Origin: Candidatus Enterenecus stercoripullorum
Lineage (GTDB): Bacteria > Bacillota > Clostridia > Oscillospirales > Oscillospiraceae
Reading direction: 5' to 3'
Assembly: GCA_018716015.1 (NCBI GenBank)
Contig: DVKM01000062.1
Coordinates: 1-60,143 of the forward strand
Length of the DNA stretch: 60,143 bases
Shown: positions 15,626 through 23,516 of the stretch, piece by piece
Layout: each line of letters opens with the position of its first letter
Numbering within the stretch: position 1 is the stretch's first letter
Translations under genes and position numbers: made by a program
Notes under the pieces: generated by a model
What the model saw: the letters and a program-made list of their open reading frames with translations, nothing else
What the model was told of the DNA's origin: nothing
Databases searched by the model: none

Positions 15626-15692
15626 CGGACCTGAACAAGGGCCGTGCCGGGCGGTATGGGGCACAGGCCCCGCTGGACCGAAGGAGAGAACC

Positions 15693-15929
15693 ATGGGGAA
15701 AAGGAACATTTCGCTGCTAATCTTGACAGTCGTTTGCTTCGTTGTGGTGCTGCTGGGGAGCGTTTTTTCGGGGAATCGCCGTCCCCTGCTTAGCGGAGTA
15801 TTGGGTTTGACGATACTGATATGTATCATAGTTCAGGTAATTACCATATTAAAAACGGCTAGAAAAAATAGGCGGGGTGACGAAGCGGACGCCCATTCAG
15901 AGCATCCGCTGTCCGCCCGGCCAACGTAG
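15693..15929 (+). CDS. Small two-helix membrane protein, unknown function
   Basis: This 78-residue protein has two predicted transmembrane helices (LLILTVVCFVVVLLGSVF and LGLTILICIIVQVITILK) and a polar C-terminal tail (KNRRGDEADAHSEHP). AAGGAGAG lies 4 bases before the ATG. It ends 28 bases before serA, on the same strand. Its base composition is more AT-rich than its neighbours. No family recognised. Confidence 0.6.
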   Translation: MGKRNISLLILTVVCFVVVLLGSVFSGNRRPLLSGVLGLTILICIIVQVITILKTARKNRRGDEADAHSEHPLSARPT

Positions 15930-15956
15930 AGATCATGGATGAAACGAGGGGTAAAA

Positions 15957-17123
15957 ATGTTTCAGATCAAGACGATGAATAAGATTTCCTCCAAGGGGTT
16001 GGACCGGTTGCCCAGGGAGAACTATACCGTAGGGGACGATGTGTCCAACGAGGACGCCATTCTGGTGCGCTCGGCCAAGCTGCATGACTATGTGTTCCCC
16101 TCCAATCTCTGGGCCATCGCCCGGGCCGGAGCGGGGACCAACAACATCCCTGTGGACCGCTGCTCCGAGGCGGGCATCGTGGTGTTCAACACCCCCGGTG
16201 CCAACGCCAACGCGGTGAAGGAGCTGGTGATCTGCGCGCTGCTGGTGGCCTCCCGAGACATCATGGGGGGCAACGCCTGGGTGCGGGAACAGGCCGCCGC
16301 TGGCGCCGACGTGGCCGCGGTAGTAGAGAAAGGGAAATCCGCTTTTGTGGGCCCTGAGCTGTACCGCAAGACCCTGGGCGTCATCGGCCTGGGGGCCATC
16401 GGCGCGCTGGTGGCCAACATCGCGTTGTCCCTGGGCATGGAGGTGTATGGTTATGATCCCTTCCTGTCCGTGGACGCCGCCCTGCGGCTGGACCGCCACG
16501 TCCATGTGGTGAAGGAGGTCAATGAGATCTACCGGGTGTCCGACTACGTCACCATCCATATGCCCTATACCGGTGAGACCCGGCACACCATCAACGCCGA
16601 TGCCCTGGCGGCCATGAAGGACGGGGTGCGGGTGGTGAACCTGGCCCGGGGCGAGCTGGTGGACGACGAGGCCATGCTGGCCGCGCTGGAGTCGGGCAAG
16701 GTGGCCCGCTACGTCACCGACTTTCCCAACAACACCGTGACCCTGGCCCAGGGCGTGGTGGCCTTCCCCCACCTGGGTGCCTCCACCCCCGAGAGCGAAG
16801 ACAACTGCGCGGCAATGGCCGCCGACGAGCTGCGGGACTTTCTGGAGAACGGCAATGTGAGAAACTCGGTGAACTTCCCCAACGTGGTCATGGAACGCTC
16901 CGGTGCGCTGCGCCTGTGCCTGGTTCACCGCAACATTCCGGCCATCTTGGCCAATGTCACCCTCCAGCTTTCCAATGACGGGGTGAATGTGGAGAACATG
17001 ACCAACAAGTCCAAGGGGGACTACGCTTACACCATCGTGGATGCGGGCAGCCAGGTGGAGCGGCGGGTGTTAAACCACATCGCCCAAATCCCCGGCATGC
17101 TGCGCATGCGGGTGATCCAGTGA
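15957..17123 (+). CDS. serA: D-3-phosphoglycerate dehydrogenase SerA
   Basis: This 388-residue NAD-dependent 2-hydroxyacid dehydrogenase commits 3-phosphoglycerate to serine synthesis. It has the substrate-binding AGAGTNNIPVDRCSEAGI, the Rossmann loop VIGLGAIGALVANIA, the catalytic Arg/Glu region (NLARGELVDDEAML) and HLGASTPESEDN with the catalytic His. A C-terminal ACT domain (NIPAILANVTLQLSNDGVN) probably binds serine for feedback control. The extra ASB domain of long SerA types is absent. The ATG at 15957 follows GAGGGG; the frame extends six codons upstream to 15939 without a better site. It pairs functionally with serC. Confidence 0.96.
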   Translation: MFQIKTMNKISSKGLDRLPRENYTVGDDVSNEDAILVRSAKLHDYVFPSNLWAIARAGAGTNNIPVDRCSEAGIVVFNTPGANANAVKELVICALLVASRDIMGGNAWVREQAAAGADVAAVVEKGKSAFVGPELYRKTLGVIGLGAIGALVANIALSLGMEVYGYDPFLSVDAALRLDRHVHVVKEVNEIYRVSDYVTIHMPYTGETRHTINADALAAMKDGVRVVNLARGELVDDEAMLAALESGKVARYVTDFPNNTVTLAQGVVAFPHLGASTPESEDNCAAMAADELRDFLENGNVRNSVNFPNVVMERSGALRLCLVHRNIPAILANVTLQLSNDGVNVENMTNKSKGDYAYTIVDAGSQVERRVLNHIAQIPGMLRMRVIQ

Positions 17124-17149
17124 GGGGCCGAAAGAAAACCTGAAGATGA

Positions 17150-17187
17150 AAAACGGGTCCACAGCCAAAAGGCTGTGGGCCCGTTTT
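17150..17187. terminator. Bidirectional terminator between serA and rfbA
   Basis: A stem of 17 base pairs (one G-T wobble) with a 4-base AAAA loop, flanked by AAAA on one side and TTTT on the other, lies between the convergent stops at 17123 and 17203. Confidence 0.88.
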
Positions 17188-17202
17188 GTCTGCACAAACC
17201 GT

Positions 17203-18060
17203 TCACAGGGAGAGCAGGTGCCTGCCGTAGGCGGTCATGTCCAGCTCCGCGCCCAGCTGATGCAGCTGCTGCCTGGTAATTCGCCCCTCTTGATAGGCAG
17301 TCTCCTCAATACACCCCACATACCGCTCGGTGGAGCGCTGCAAGTCGTGGATAGCCTGGGCGGCGGCCAGCAGGCTGTCGGCGCTGCCCGCGTCCATCCA
17401 CAGGTACTTGTCTTGGAGGGGGATGACCTGGAGCTGGTTCCGGCGGAGGAACTCCAGATTCACATCGGTGATCTCCAGCTCGCCCCGGGGGGAAGGGGTG
17501 AGGGAGGCGGCGATGTCCAGCGCGTCATTGTGGTAGAAGTACAGGCCGGGGACCACATAGTTGGACTTGGGATTCTCGGGCTTTTCCTCGATGGAGATGG
17601 CCCGGCCGTCTGCATCGAACTCCACCACCCCGAAGGGCCGGGGATTGCAGACATAGCAGCCGAACACGGTGGCGCCCCGGTTGTCCGCAGCGGCCTGCTT
17701 CAAAATGGCGGCCAGATCAGGGGCCCAGAAGATGTTGTCTCCCAGCACCAAGCACACGTCGTCACCGTCCAGGAACTCCCGCCCGATAAGCAGGGCGTCG
17801 GCAATCCCCCGGGCCACCGGCTGCACAGTGTATTGGATGGACATGCCCAGCTGGGAGCCGTCCCCCAGCAGGGCGGCAAAGGTGGTCTCCTCCCCGGGGG
17901 GAACAATGACCAGTACCTGGTCGATCCCCGCCTGCATCAGCACGGACAGGGGATAGTAGATGAGGGGCTTGTCATAGATGGGCAGCAAAGGCTTGCATAC
18001 GGGCTTGGTCATGGGATACAGACGGGTGCCCCGTCCGGCGGCCAGAATGATACCCTTCAT
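17203..18060 (-). CDS. rfbA: Glucose-1-phosphate thymidylyltransferase (RmlA/RfbA)
   Basis: This 285-residue nucleotidyltransferase makes dTDP-glucose from dTTP and glucose-1-phosphate. It has the nucleotide-binding LAAGRGTRLYPMTKP, CKPLLPIYDKPLIYYPLS, VLGDNIFWAPDL and the C-terminal KYLWMDAGSADSLL, all typical of RmlA. The length is normal. GGAGGT precedes the ATG at 18060. It stands alone: rmlB, rmlC and rmlD are not in the window, so the sugar product depends on genes elsewhere. Its promoter is at 18135-18163. Confidence 0.94.
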   Translation of the reverse strand: MKGIILAAGRGTRLYPMTKPVCKPLLPIYDKPLIYYPLSVLMQAGIDQVLVIVPPGEETTFAALLGDGSQLGMSIQYTVQPVARGIADALLIGREFLDGDDVCLVLGDNIFWAPDLAAILKQAAADNRGATVFGCYVCNPRPFGVVEFDADGRAISIEEKPENPKSNYVVPGLYFYHNDALDIAASLTPSPRGELEITDVNLEFLRRNQLQVIPLQDKYLWMDAGSADSLLAAAQAIHDLQRSTERYVGCIEETAYQEGRITRQQLHQLGAELDMTAYGRHLLSL

Positions 18061-18134
18061 AGGAGACCTCCACGCGCCCACCGGCGCTCGATATGGAATG
18101 GAACCTTCCGGCCAGGGCCGGAATTGACAAGCAG

Positions 18135-18163
18135 ATTATACCGGAAAGCAGCGGGAAAGTCAA
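18135..18163 (-). promoter_or_regulatory. Strong SigA-type promoter for rfbA
   Basis: On the minus strand there is TTGACT (18158-18163), a 17-base spacer and perfect TATAAT (18135-18140). The transcript would begin with a perfect 8-bp hairpin (TTCCGGCC at 18106-18113 against 18116-18123), perhaps protecting the 5' end. Confidence 0.75.
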
Positions 18164-18178
18164 TGAAAGACCAGGGGC

Positions 18179-19501
18179 TCAGCCGTCAATGCGGCCGGCC
18201 TTGTCCGCGGCGGACCACACCGTAGAGAAGGGCAGCCCCCGCTCTTGGGCGAGGCGGGCCACGTCCTCATATTCCGGTTTTGTGTGGGTTGCACCCATGC
18301 CCTGGGCCGTTTTGACGGTGACCGGGCCATAGGGGGTGTCCACAGTTTTCTTGGAGGGGGCCAGATAGTATTTGCCGCACCGCAGTACCCGCAAGCCGTT
18401 GGTGGTGGTGTGGTTGAAGATATGTTGGGCAAACTCCTCCTCCCGGGCGGGGTCGCACAGCACGGTGAGCTGCCAGCCCGCCCGGCCCTTTTTCATCTGA
18501 CCGGGCAGGGTGTATACGTCCAGCGCCCCCAGCTCCAGCAGCCGCTGGCAGGCGAAGGATAGGGCCTCGGGGGTCATGTCATCCAGGTTGCACGTCAGTT
18601 GGCTGATCTCTCCCCGGCCCTCTTCCTGGCGCTGGCCCCAGAAGGCCCGCAGGCAGTTGGCGGCGGCAAACTGCCGGGTGCCCAGGCCGATGCCCACCTG
18701 GCTGACCGCCATCAGGGGCATGGGACCGAACCGGGTGGCGAAGTGGGTGAGCAGGGCCGCCCCGGTGGGGGTGCAAAGCTCCCCCTGGATGGCGCCGCCA
18801 TAGATGGGCACGCCGGCCAGCAGGTTGGCGGTGGCGGGGGCAGGCACAGGGACGATGCCGTGGGCACAGCGCACCTGCCCGCTGCCTACATGGATGGGGG
18901 AGACCACAATCTCATCGGGGGCGAGCAGGTGCAGGGCATAGCACACCCCGGCTACATCGGCGATGGCGTCCAGCGCCCCCACCTCGTGGAAGTGGACCTG
19001 GTCCACCGGACAGCCGTGGGCCTTGGCCTCCGCCTGAGCAATGCTGTCATACACCGCCCGAACATGGTCCAGGACGGGAGCGGGCAGGGGCAGACCGCTG
19101 ATGATGGCCTGCACGTCCGAGGCGTGGGAGTGGAAATGCTCGTGCCCATGGGCGTGATCGTGGTCGTGGGGATGGGCATGGTGGTGCTCATGTTTATGGC
19201 CGTGCTCATGGTGCTCATGCCCATGGTGGTGTTCGTGTTCATGTTTATGTGTATGTTCCTGCCCGTGTTTGTGGGCGTGCTCCAGCAGCTCGTCCTCCTC
19301 CAGGCCGGCTACGGTGACGGCCATGTGGGTGCCGGAGATGCCCAGGGAGTGGGCGGCGCGGGCAGTCACTGCCACCTGGGGCAGGCCCAGATGGTTCATG
19401 GTATTCAGAAAATCTTTTTGATCGGGCAGCAGCTGGTACAGTGCCCCCAGCAGCATATCGCCGGAAGCGCCCATGGCGCATTCCAGATAGAGTGTTTTCA
19501 T
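18179..19501 (-). CDS. larC: Nickel-pincer cofactor nickel insertase LarC
   Basis: This 440-residue CTP-dependent cyclometallase inserts nickel into the pincer nucleotide cofactor. It opens YLECAMGASGDMLLGALYQL, and has HFHEVGALDAIADVAGVCYA, CTPTGAALLTHFA and NLDDMTPEALSFA. Between about residues 72 and 128 lies a very His-rich linker (for example HEHEHHHGHEHHEHGHKHEH), presumably a nickel store. In Lactobacillus plantarum larC is split and joined by programmed frameshifting; here it is one continuous frame. The start ATG overlaps the larB stop (ATGA). It is the last gene of larEBC. LarA, the racemase that uses the cofactor, is not in the window. Confidence 0.95.
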   Translation of the reverse strand: MKTLYLECAMGASGDMLLGALYQLLPDQKDFLNTMNHLGLPQVAVTARAAHSLGISGTHMAVTVAGLEEDELLEHAHKHGQEHTHKHEHEHHHGHEHHEHGHKHEHHHAHPHDHDHAHGHEHFHSHASDVQAIISGLPLPAPVLDHVRAVYDSIAQAEAKAHGCPVDQVHFHEVGALDAIADVAGVCYALHLLAPDEIVVSPIHVGSGQVRCAHGIVPVPAPATANLLAGVPIYGGAIQGELCTPTGAALLTHFATRFGPMPLMAVSQVGIGLGTRQFAAANCLRAFWGQRQEEGRGEISQLTCNLDDMTPEALSFACQRLLELGALDVYTLPGQMKKGRAGWQLTVLCDPAREEEFAQHIFNHTTTNGLRVLRCGKYYLAPSKKTVDTPYGPVTVKTAQGMGATHTKPEYEDVARLAQERGLPFSTVWSAADKAGRIDG

Positions 19502-20277
19502 TGCTTCATTTCCCCTTCGGGAGGGAGCCCCTCCATGAGATTGATGCGGCTGGCCAGATAGCCCGCGCCGAAGCCGTTGTCGATGTTGACCACGCTCACT
19601 CCGCTGGAGCAGGAGTTGAGCATGGACAGCAGGGCAGACAGGCCTCCGAAGCTGGCCCCGTAGCCTACGCTGGTGGGCACGGCGATGACGGGGCAGTCCA
19701 CCAGGCCGCCCACTACAGAGGCCAGGGCCCCCTCCATGCCGGCCACGGCGATGACGCACCGGGCGGACATGATGGAGTCCAGGTTGTGCAGCAGCCGGTG
19801 CAGGCCCGCCACCCCCACGTCATACAGCCGGGTGACCCGGCTGCCCAGGGCCTCGGCGGTGAGGGCGGCCTCCTCGCACACGGGCAGATCGCTGGTGCCG
19901 CCGGACACCACTGCGATGTGCCCCCGGCCCTGGATGGGGGCGGGGAAGGCAACAGCTAATTTAGGAGCTGGATGGTAGTCCAGGGGGACGGCCTCCGACA
20001 CCTGCCGGGCGGATTCCGGGGACAGCCGGGTGACCAGCACATTGCGGCACCCCCGCTGGCCCATGGCGGTGAGGATGCCCACAATTTGCTCCGGGGTCTT
20101 GGACTGGCCGTAGATCACTTCCGCCGCCCCCTGGCGCACAGACCGGTGGAAATCCACCTTGGCGTAGCCCAGATCCTCAAAGGGGGATTCCTTGAGCTGG
20201 AGTAGAGCCTCGTCGGGGGAGAGGGCGCCGGCCTGGACCTGCCGCAGCAGGGAGAGAATATCCTGTTTGTTGTCCAT
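19498..20277 (-). CDS. larB: Nickel-pincer cofactor carboxylase/hydrolase LarB
   Basis: This 259-residue protein has the AIR-carboxylase (PurE-like) fold. LarB carboxylates nicotinic acid adenine dinucleotide and cleaves its phosphoanhydride, the first step of pincer cofactor synthesis. It shows an N-terminal helical segment ([20 protein letters not shown]) common to Lar[21 protein letters not shown], and the catalytic-domain motifs [36 protein letters not shown] and [25 protein letters not shown] lies 5 bases before the ATG. It sits 13 bases after larE and overlaps larC, so the three are one operon. Confidence 0.95.
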   Translation of the reverse strand: MDNKQDILSLLRQVQAGALSPDEALLQLKESPFEDLGYAKVDFHRSVRQGAAEVIYGQSKTPEQIVGILTAMGQRGCRNVLVTRLSPESARQVSEAVPLDYHPAPKLAVAFPAPIQGRGHIAVVSGGTSDLPVCEEAALTAEALGSRVTRLYDVGVAGLHRLLHNLDSIMSARCVIAVAGMEGALASVVGGLVDCPVIAVPTSVGYGASFGGLSALLSMLNSCSSGVSVVNIDNGFGAGYLASRINLMEGLPPEGEMKQ

Positions 20278-20290
20278 AAGATACCTCCGA

Positions 20291-21037
20291 TCAGGGCCTG
20301 GGGATCAGGTCCAGCAGGACGGCGGAAAAGTCGGGGGCCAGGGCGGTGGTGATGGTGTCCCGCAGGGCCACTGCCTGAGCCAGCTGCCCTGGGGGCAGCT
20401 GGATGCGGGCGCCGCCGTGGTAGAGCCGCACCCGGAAATCGGAAAAGCCCAGCCCGGACAGGGTGGCCTCCGCCCGCTCCACCCGGGCCAGGTCCTCCCG
20501 GGTGATGGGGGTGCCGGTGGGCACCCGGGTGGCCAGGCAGGCGTAGGCGGGCTTGTTCCATACGGGGAGCCCCGCCTTCTGGGCCAGCTGGCGCACCGCC
20601 TGCTTGTCCAGGCCGCACTCCCGCAGGGGGGAGCGCACGCCAAACTCCTCCAGGGCCCGCATGCCGGGACGCTGGGCAGGGTCGTCGGAGGCGTTGGAGC
20701 CGTCCACCACCAGGGGCAGACCGTCCCGCTGGGCGGCCCGGAGGATGGTAGACAGGATGAGGCGCTTGCAGAAGTAGCACCGGTCCGGGCCGTTGGCGGC
20801 GATGTCCGGGGAGGACAAAGGGTCTGTCTCCAGGATGGTGAGCATCACGTTCAGGTCGTCCGCCAGCTGCTTGGCGTCCGCCAGCTCGAAGGCGGGCTGG
20901 AAGGGAGAGCGGACGCAATAGGCCCGCACCTGCTGGCCGTAGGTCTTGGCGGCCCACAGCAGGACTGCGGAGTCCACACCGCCGGAAAAGGCCACCGCCG
21001 CTCTGGGATTGTGAAAAAAGAAGTCGCGCAAAGTCAT
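20291..21037 (-). CDS. larE: ATP-dependent sacrificial sulfur transferase LarE
   Basis: This 248-residue PP-loop protein adenylates the pincer precursor and donates sulfur. The PP-loop is VAFSGGVDSAVLLW near the N-terminus. Further motifs are DRCYFCKRLIL, VVDGSNASDDPAQRPGMRAL and KPAYACLATRVPTG, the last with the cysteine equivalent to the sacrificial Cys of Lactobacillus LarE. Other cysteines are present, so a [4Fe-4S]-dependent, non-sacrificial mode cannot be excluded. GGAGGT precedes the ATG. It heads the larEBC operon and is preceded by a structured leader RNA with a terminator (21086-21213). Confidence 0.94.
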   Translation of the reverse strand: MTLRDFFFHNPRAAVAFSGGVDSAVLLWAAKTYGQQVRAYCVRSPFQPAFELADAKQLADDLNVMLTILETDPLSSPDIAANGPDRCYFCKRLILSTILRAAQRDGLPLVVDGSNASDDPAQRPGMRALEEFGVRSPLRECGLDKQAVRQLAQKAGLPVWNKPAYACLATRVPTGTPITREDLARVERAEATLSGLGFSDFRVRLYHGGARIQLPPGQLAQAVALRDTITTALAPDFSAVLLDLIPRP

Positions 21038-21085
21038 AAAAGCACCTCCAAGGACAACTCAGCCTTTTGGTTTGACGGGAAAAAC

Positions 21086-21213
21086 AAAAAAGCCGCCAAA
21101 GCGGCCTGCTGGCCGTTCTGGTAGCCTTCAGCGCTACAAGTGTGCGATGGGGAGGGAGAGATGGCTGCACCAGGGGACTTTGCCCCCAAAGCCCACTTCC
21201 TGCAGGCCCTTGC
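21086..21213 (-). ncRNA. Structured leader RNA or small RNA upstream of larE, ending in a terminator
   Basis: On the minus strand, between the promoter at 21220-21249 and larE, the RNA can fold into a three-way junction. P1 pairs GGCCTGC (21202-21208) with GCAGGCC (21103-21109). P2 is a hairpin at 21174-21194 with stem CTTTG/CAAAG extended by GGG/CCC. P3 pairs 21163-21173 with 21118-21126 (CTGGT/ACCAG and AGCC/GGCT around a 2-base bulge). Directly after P1 comes a terminator, GCCGC-TTTG-GCGGC and a T run (21086-21105). The terminator shares three bases with P1, so P1 and the terminator exclude each other, as in transcriptional riboswitches. No known riboswitch, T-box, 6S or SRP signature was recognised. 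Fold and role are inferred by eye. Confidence 0.5.
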
Positions 21214-21219
21214 AACGAT

Positions 21220-21249
21220 ATGATACAGGATGGCGGCGAGCGTTGTCAA
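21220..21249 (-). promoter_or_regulatory. SigA-type promoter of the larE leader RNA
   Basis: On the minus strand there is perfect TTGACA (21244-21249), an 18-base spacer and TATCAT (21220-21225), giving a start near 21213. A 6-bp dyad GGGGAA-GT-TTCCCC (21250-21263) abuts the -35 and could bind a regulator. Confidence 0.7.
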
Positions 21250-21302
21250 GGGGAAGTTTCCCCCTCCGGGTTTTCCTGGGGGAACAAACCGGCCGCGGCG
21301 GC

Positions 21303-21331
21303 TTGGCAGAAGGATGGGAATATGGTAGAAT
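21303..21331 (+). promoter_or_regulatory. SigA-type promoter for the DUF3842 - Crp/Fnr gene pair
   Basis: TTGGCA (21303-21308), a 17-base spacer and TAGAAT (21326-21331). It points away from the larE promoter within the same 347-base gap. Confidence 0.55.
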
Positions 21332-21346
21332 ATCAAAAAGAGATTT

Positions 21347-21365
21347 TGTAACCCATGGGGTTACA
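21347..21365. promoter_or_regulatory. 19-bp palindrome TGTAACCC-N3-GGGTTACA, possible Crp/Fnr operator
   Basis: A perfect 8-bp dyad lies about 10-30 bases downstream of the predicted start of the DUF3842 transcript. TGTAA/TTACA ends resemble the TGTGA/TCACA architecture of Crp-family sites, and the second gene of this transcript encodes a Crp/Fnr protein. Autoregulation from a downstream operator is a reasonable guess. As RNA the same bases form a small hairpin before the ribosome site. Confidence 0.4.
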
Positions 21366-21384
21366 GAGGAAAGGAGCTATGACA

Positions 21385-21822
21385 ATGAGGGGACACGAAC
21401 CCATGATTCTGGTGCTGGACGGGCAGGGCGGCGGTGTGGGCCGGGCGCTGACGGCCCGGCTGCGGGAGCGGTTGCCCCAGGTACATATCCGGGCGGTGGG
21501 GGCCAACTCTGCGGCCACAGAGGCCATGCTGAAAGCCGGTGCGGATGAGGGGGCCACAGGGGAAAACGCGGTGGTGGTCAACGCGCCCCGGGCGGATTTC
21601 ATTGTGGGGCCGGTGGCCATCCTCATGCCAAACGCCCTGCTGGGGGAGATCACACCCGCCATGGCCCAGGCGGTGGGGGGTAGCCAGGGGATGAAGGTGG
21701 TGGTGCCCTCTAACCGCTGCGGCATCCGCATCGCCGGGGAGGAACAGCCCCTGCGTCGCTATCTGGACTCCTGCGTGGACATCATTCAGGAGGCCCTGAA
21801 GGGGGAGGCGGCCGCCCAATGA
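21385..21822 (+). CDS. DUF3842 family protein
   Basis: This 145-residue small cytoplasmic protein begins with a Gly-rich nucleotide-binding-like loop (ILVLDGQGGGVGRALTARL). It continues with AVGANSAATEAMLKAGAD, GENAVVVNAPRADFIVGPVA and PSNRCGIRIAGEE. This matches the clostridial DUF3842 family as I remember it; function unknown. The ATG at 21385 is preferred because AAGGAG ends 8 bases before it; an in-frame ATG at 21379 is only 2 bases from the site. Its stop overlaps the start of the Crp/Fnr gene (ATGA), so the two are coupled. Confidence 0.8.
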   Translation: MRGHEPMILVLDGQGGGVGRALTARLRERLPQVHIRAVGANSAATEAMLKAGADEGATGENAVVVNAPRADFIVGPVAILMPNALLGEITPAMAQAVGGSQGMKVVVPSNRCGIRIAGEEQPLRRYLDSCVDIIQEALKGEAAAQ

Positions 21823-22550
21823 CAGGAGCGGGGAACCGGGGGGCGGAGCCGGAGCAGGTTCGGGTCAAGGTGCCGGAACTCAGCCGGTGCCTGCCCGTCT
21901 GGGATAGGCTGAGCGCCCAAGACCAGCAACAGCTGCGCGCGGCCGCAACGCTGCGAAAGGTGCAGGCGGGCGATATGATACACAGTGGCGGGGCGGACTG
22001 CCTGGGCCTGCTTGCCATCTGTGAGGGGCAGCTGCGCACGTTCATCCTGTCGGAGGAGGGGCGGGAGGTGACGTTGTACCGCCTGCTGGCCGGGGATATC
22101 TGCCTGTTCTCCGCCTCCTGCGTGATGAAAAACCTGCCCCTTGATCTCATGATCCAGGCGGAAAAGGAGACGGTGTTCTGGGTGATCCCCGCGCCGATAT
22201 ACCAGAGTGTGATGGAGCGCTCCGCCCCCTTGGCCAACTATACCAACGAACTGATGGCCGCCCATTTTTCCGAGGTCATGTGGCTGATGGAGCAGATCCT
22301 CTGGGGGCGCATGGATCAGCGGCTGGCCGCCTTTTTGCTGGAGGAGAGCGGCCTGGAGGGGAGCGACAGCCTGCGGGCCACCCACGAGCGGATCGCCAAC
22401 CACCTGGGCACGGCCCGGGAGGTGGTCACCCGGATGCTGCGCTACTTCCAGAGCGAGGGCATGGTGCGCCTAGCCAGGGGTAGCGTGGAGCTCCGGGACC
22501 GGGAGAAGCTGGAGCGCCTGGCGGCGGGCCGGCCGGAGCGGGAAAAGTGA
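21819..22550 (+). CDS. Crp/Fnr family transcriptional regulator
   Basis: This 243-residue protein has an N-terminal cyclic-nucleotide-binding-type beta-barrel (about 20-140: RKVQAGDMIHSGGADCLGLL, EEGREVTLYRLLAGDICLFS), a dimerisation helix and a C-terminal winged HTH (ATHERIANHLGTAREVVTRM, then LRYFQSEGMVRLARGSVEL). Its Crp-type phosphosugar/cAMP pocket residues are not conserved, so the effector is unknown; no Fnr-like N-terminal Cys cluster is seen. In Lactobacillus plantarum the lar operon is controlled by the Crp/Fnr protein LarR, and this gene lies divergent to larEBC. A LarR-like role is attractive but unproven. Confidence 0.88.
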   Translation: MTGAGNRGAEPEQVRVKVPELSRCLPVWDRLSAQDQQQLRAAATLRKVQAGDMIHSGGADCLGLLAICEGQLRTFILSEEGREVTLYRLLAGDICLFSASCVMKNLPLDLMIQAEKETVFWVIPAPIYQSVMERSAPLANYTNELMAAHFSEVMWLMEQILWGRMDQRLAAFLLEESGLEGSDSLRATHERIANHLGTAREVVTRMLRYFQSEGMVRLARGSVELRDREKLERLAAGRPEREK

Positions 22551-22640
22551 GGAGCGGGAAAATCAGCCCAAGCTGATTCTGAATTGGGAAATGGGCTCAT
22601 AGGCTGGTACTGTATCCTGAAACAGGGGGAGTATCAGCTT

Positions 22641-23408
22641 ATGAGATTCTTTTTAATCAGAAGAAAGCCGCTGGCGGTCCTGGGTTGCCTGCTGGCGGCC
22701 GCGCTGATGTTTTTCGCGGTGAGCAATCCGGCGGTGGTGGGGGCGTCGGCCACCACTAGGCAGCTGCCCATCTACTGTGTGCAGAAAGACTATAAGGTGC
22801 TGTCCATCAGCTTTGACGCGGCTTGGGGCAATGAGGACACCCAACAGCTCATCGACATTATGGACCGCTATCAGATCAAGGCCACCTTTTTCGTGGTGGG
22901 GGAATGGGTGGACAAATACCCGGAGTCGGTCAAGGCGCTGCATGACGCGGGACATGAGATCATGAGCCACTCGGACGACCACGCCCACTTCAACAGCCTG
23001 AGCGCGGAGGAGATTACCCAAAACCTGAATGCTTGCAACGACAAGATCGAGGCGGTCACTGGGGTTCGGCCCACCCTGTTTCGCTGCCCCTACGGGGAGT
23101 ATGACGACCATGTGATCAACGCGGTGCGCGCCATGGGCATGGAACCCATCCAGTGGGACGTGGACAGCCTGGACTGGAAGGATCTGTCCGCCCAGGAGAT
23201 CACCCGGCGGGTGACAGGCAAGGTTCAGCCTGGTTCCATCGTGCTGTTCCACAACGCGGCGCTACACACGCCAGAGGCGCTGCCCTCCATCATTGAGGCA
23301 CTGCTCCAGGAGGGATATACCTTCGTGCCCATCTCGGAGTTGATCCTGGACGGGGCATACGGGGAGGAGTATACCATCGACCACACCGGCCGGCAGTGCC
23401 CGGCGTAG
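22641..23408 (+). CDS. Polysaccharide deacetylase, PdaB-like (spore cortex type)
   Basis: This 255-residue protein has an N-terminal membrane/signal segment (PLAVLGCLLAAALMFFAVS) and a NodB domain. The catalytic motifs are SFDAAWGNED (motif 1, with Ala in place of the second Asp of TFDDG), SHSDDHAHFNSL (zinc His pair), LFRCPYGEYDD, WDVDSLDWKDL and IVLFHNAALHTPEAL. The motif 1 change and the length match the PdaB/YlxY sporulation group. It probably deacetylates N-acetylglucosamine or muramic residues outside the membrane during spore formation. GGGGGAG precedes the ATG at 22641. It is a single gene ended by the hairpin at 23422-23464. Confidence 0.9.
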   Translation: MRFFLIRRKPLAVLGCLLAAALMFFAVSNPAVVGASATTRQLPIYCVQKDYKVLSISFDAAWGNEDTQQLIDIMDRYQIKATFFVVGEWVDKYPESVKALHDAGHEIMSHSDDHAHFNSLSAEEITQNLNACNDKIEAVTGVRPTLFRCPYGEYDDHVINAVRAMGMEPIQWDVDSLDWKDLSAQEITRRVTGKVQPGSIVLFHNAALHTPEALPSIIEALLQEGYTFVPISELILDGAYGEEYTIDHTGRQCPA

Positions 23409-23421
23409 CGGATGACGATGG

Positions 23422-23464
23422 AAATACGCGGGGCTGGAACCGACGGTTCCAGCCCCGCGTATTT
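23422..23464. terminator. Bidirectional terminator, 20-bp perfect stem
   Basis: A perfect 20-bp inverted repeat (23422-23441 with 23445-23464) with a 3-base loop, AAA on one side and TTT on the other, lies between the convergent deacetylase and cysteine desulfidase genes. Confidence 0.88.
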
Positions 23465-23516
23465 GTACGGTCTATGTTGTCACAGGGGCCAAAGCGCTGA
23501 AAGGCAGGGGCAGAAC

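Noticed and set aside
18952-19290. His/Thr-rich repeat suggesting a tandem repeat element
   Set aside because: It is the coding sequence of the LarC histidine linker; the repeats follow CAC/CAT codons.
21086-21213. 6S RNA or SRP RNA upstream of larE
   Set aside because: Too short for 6S RNA and lacks the SRP GGAA-loop and asymmetric loop motifs.
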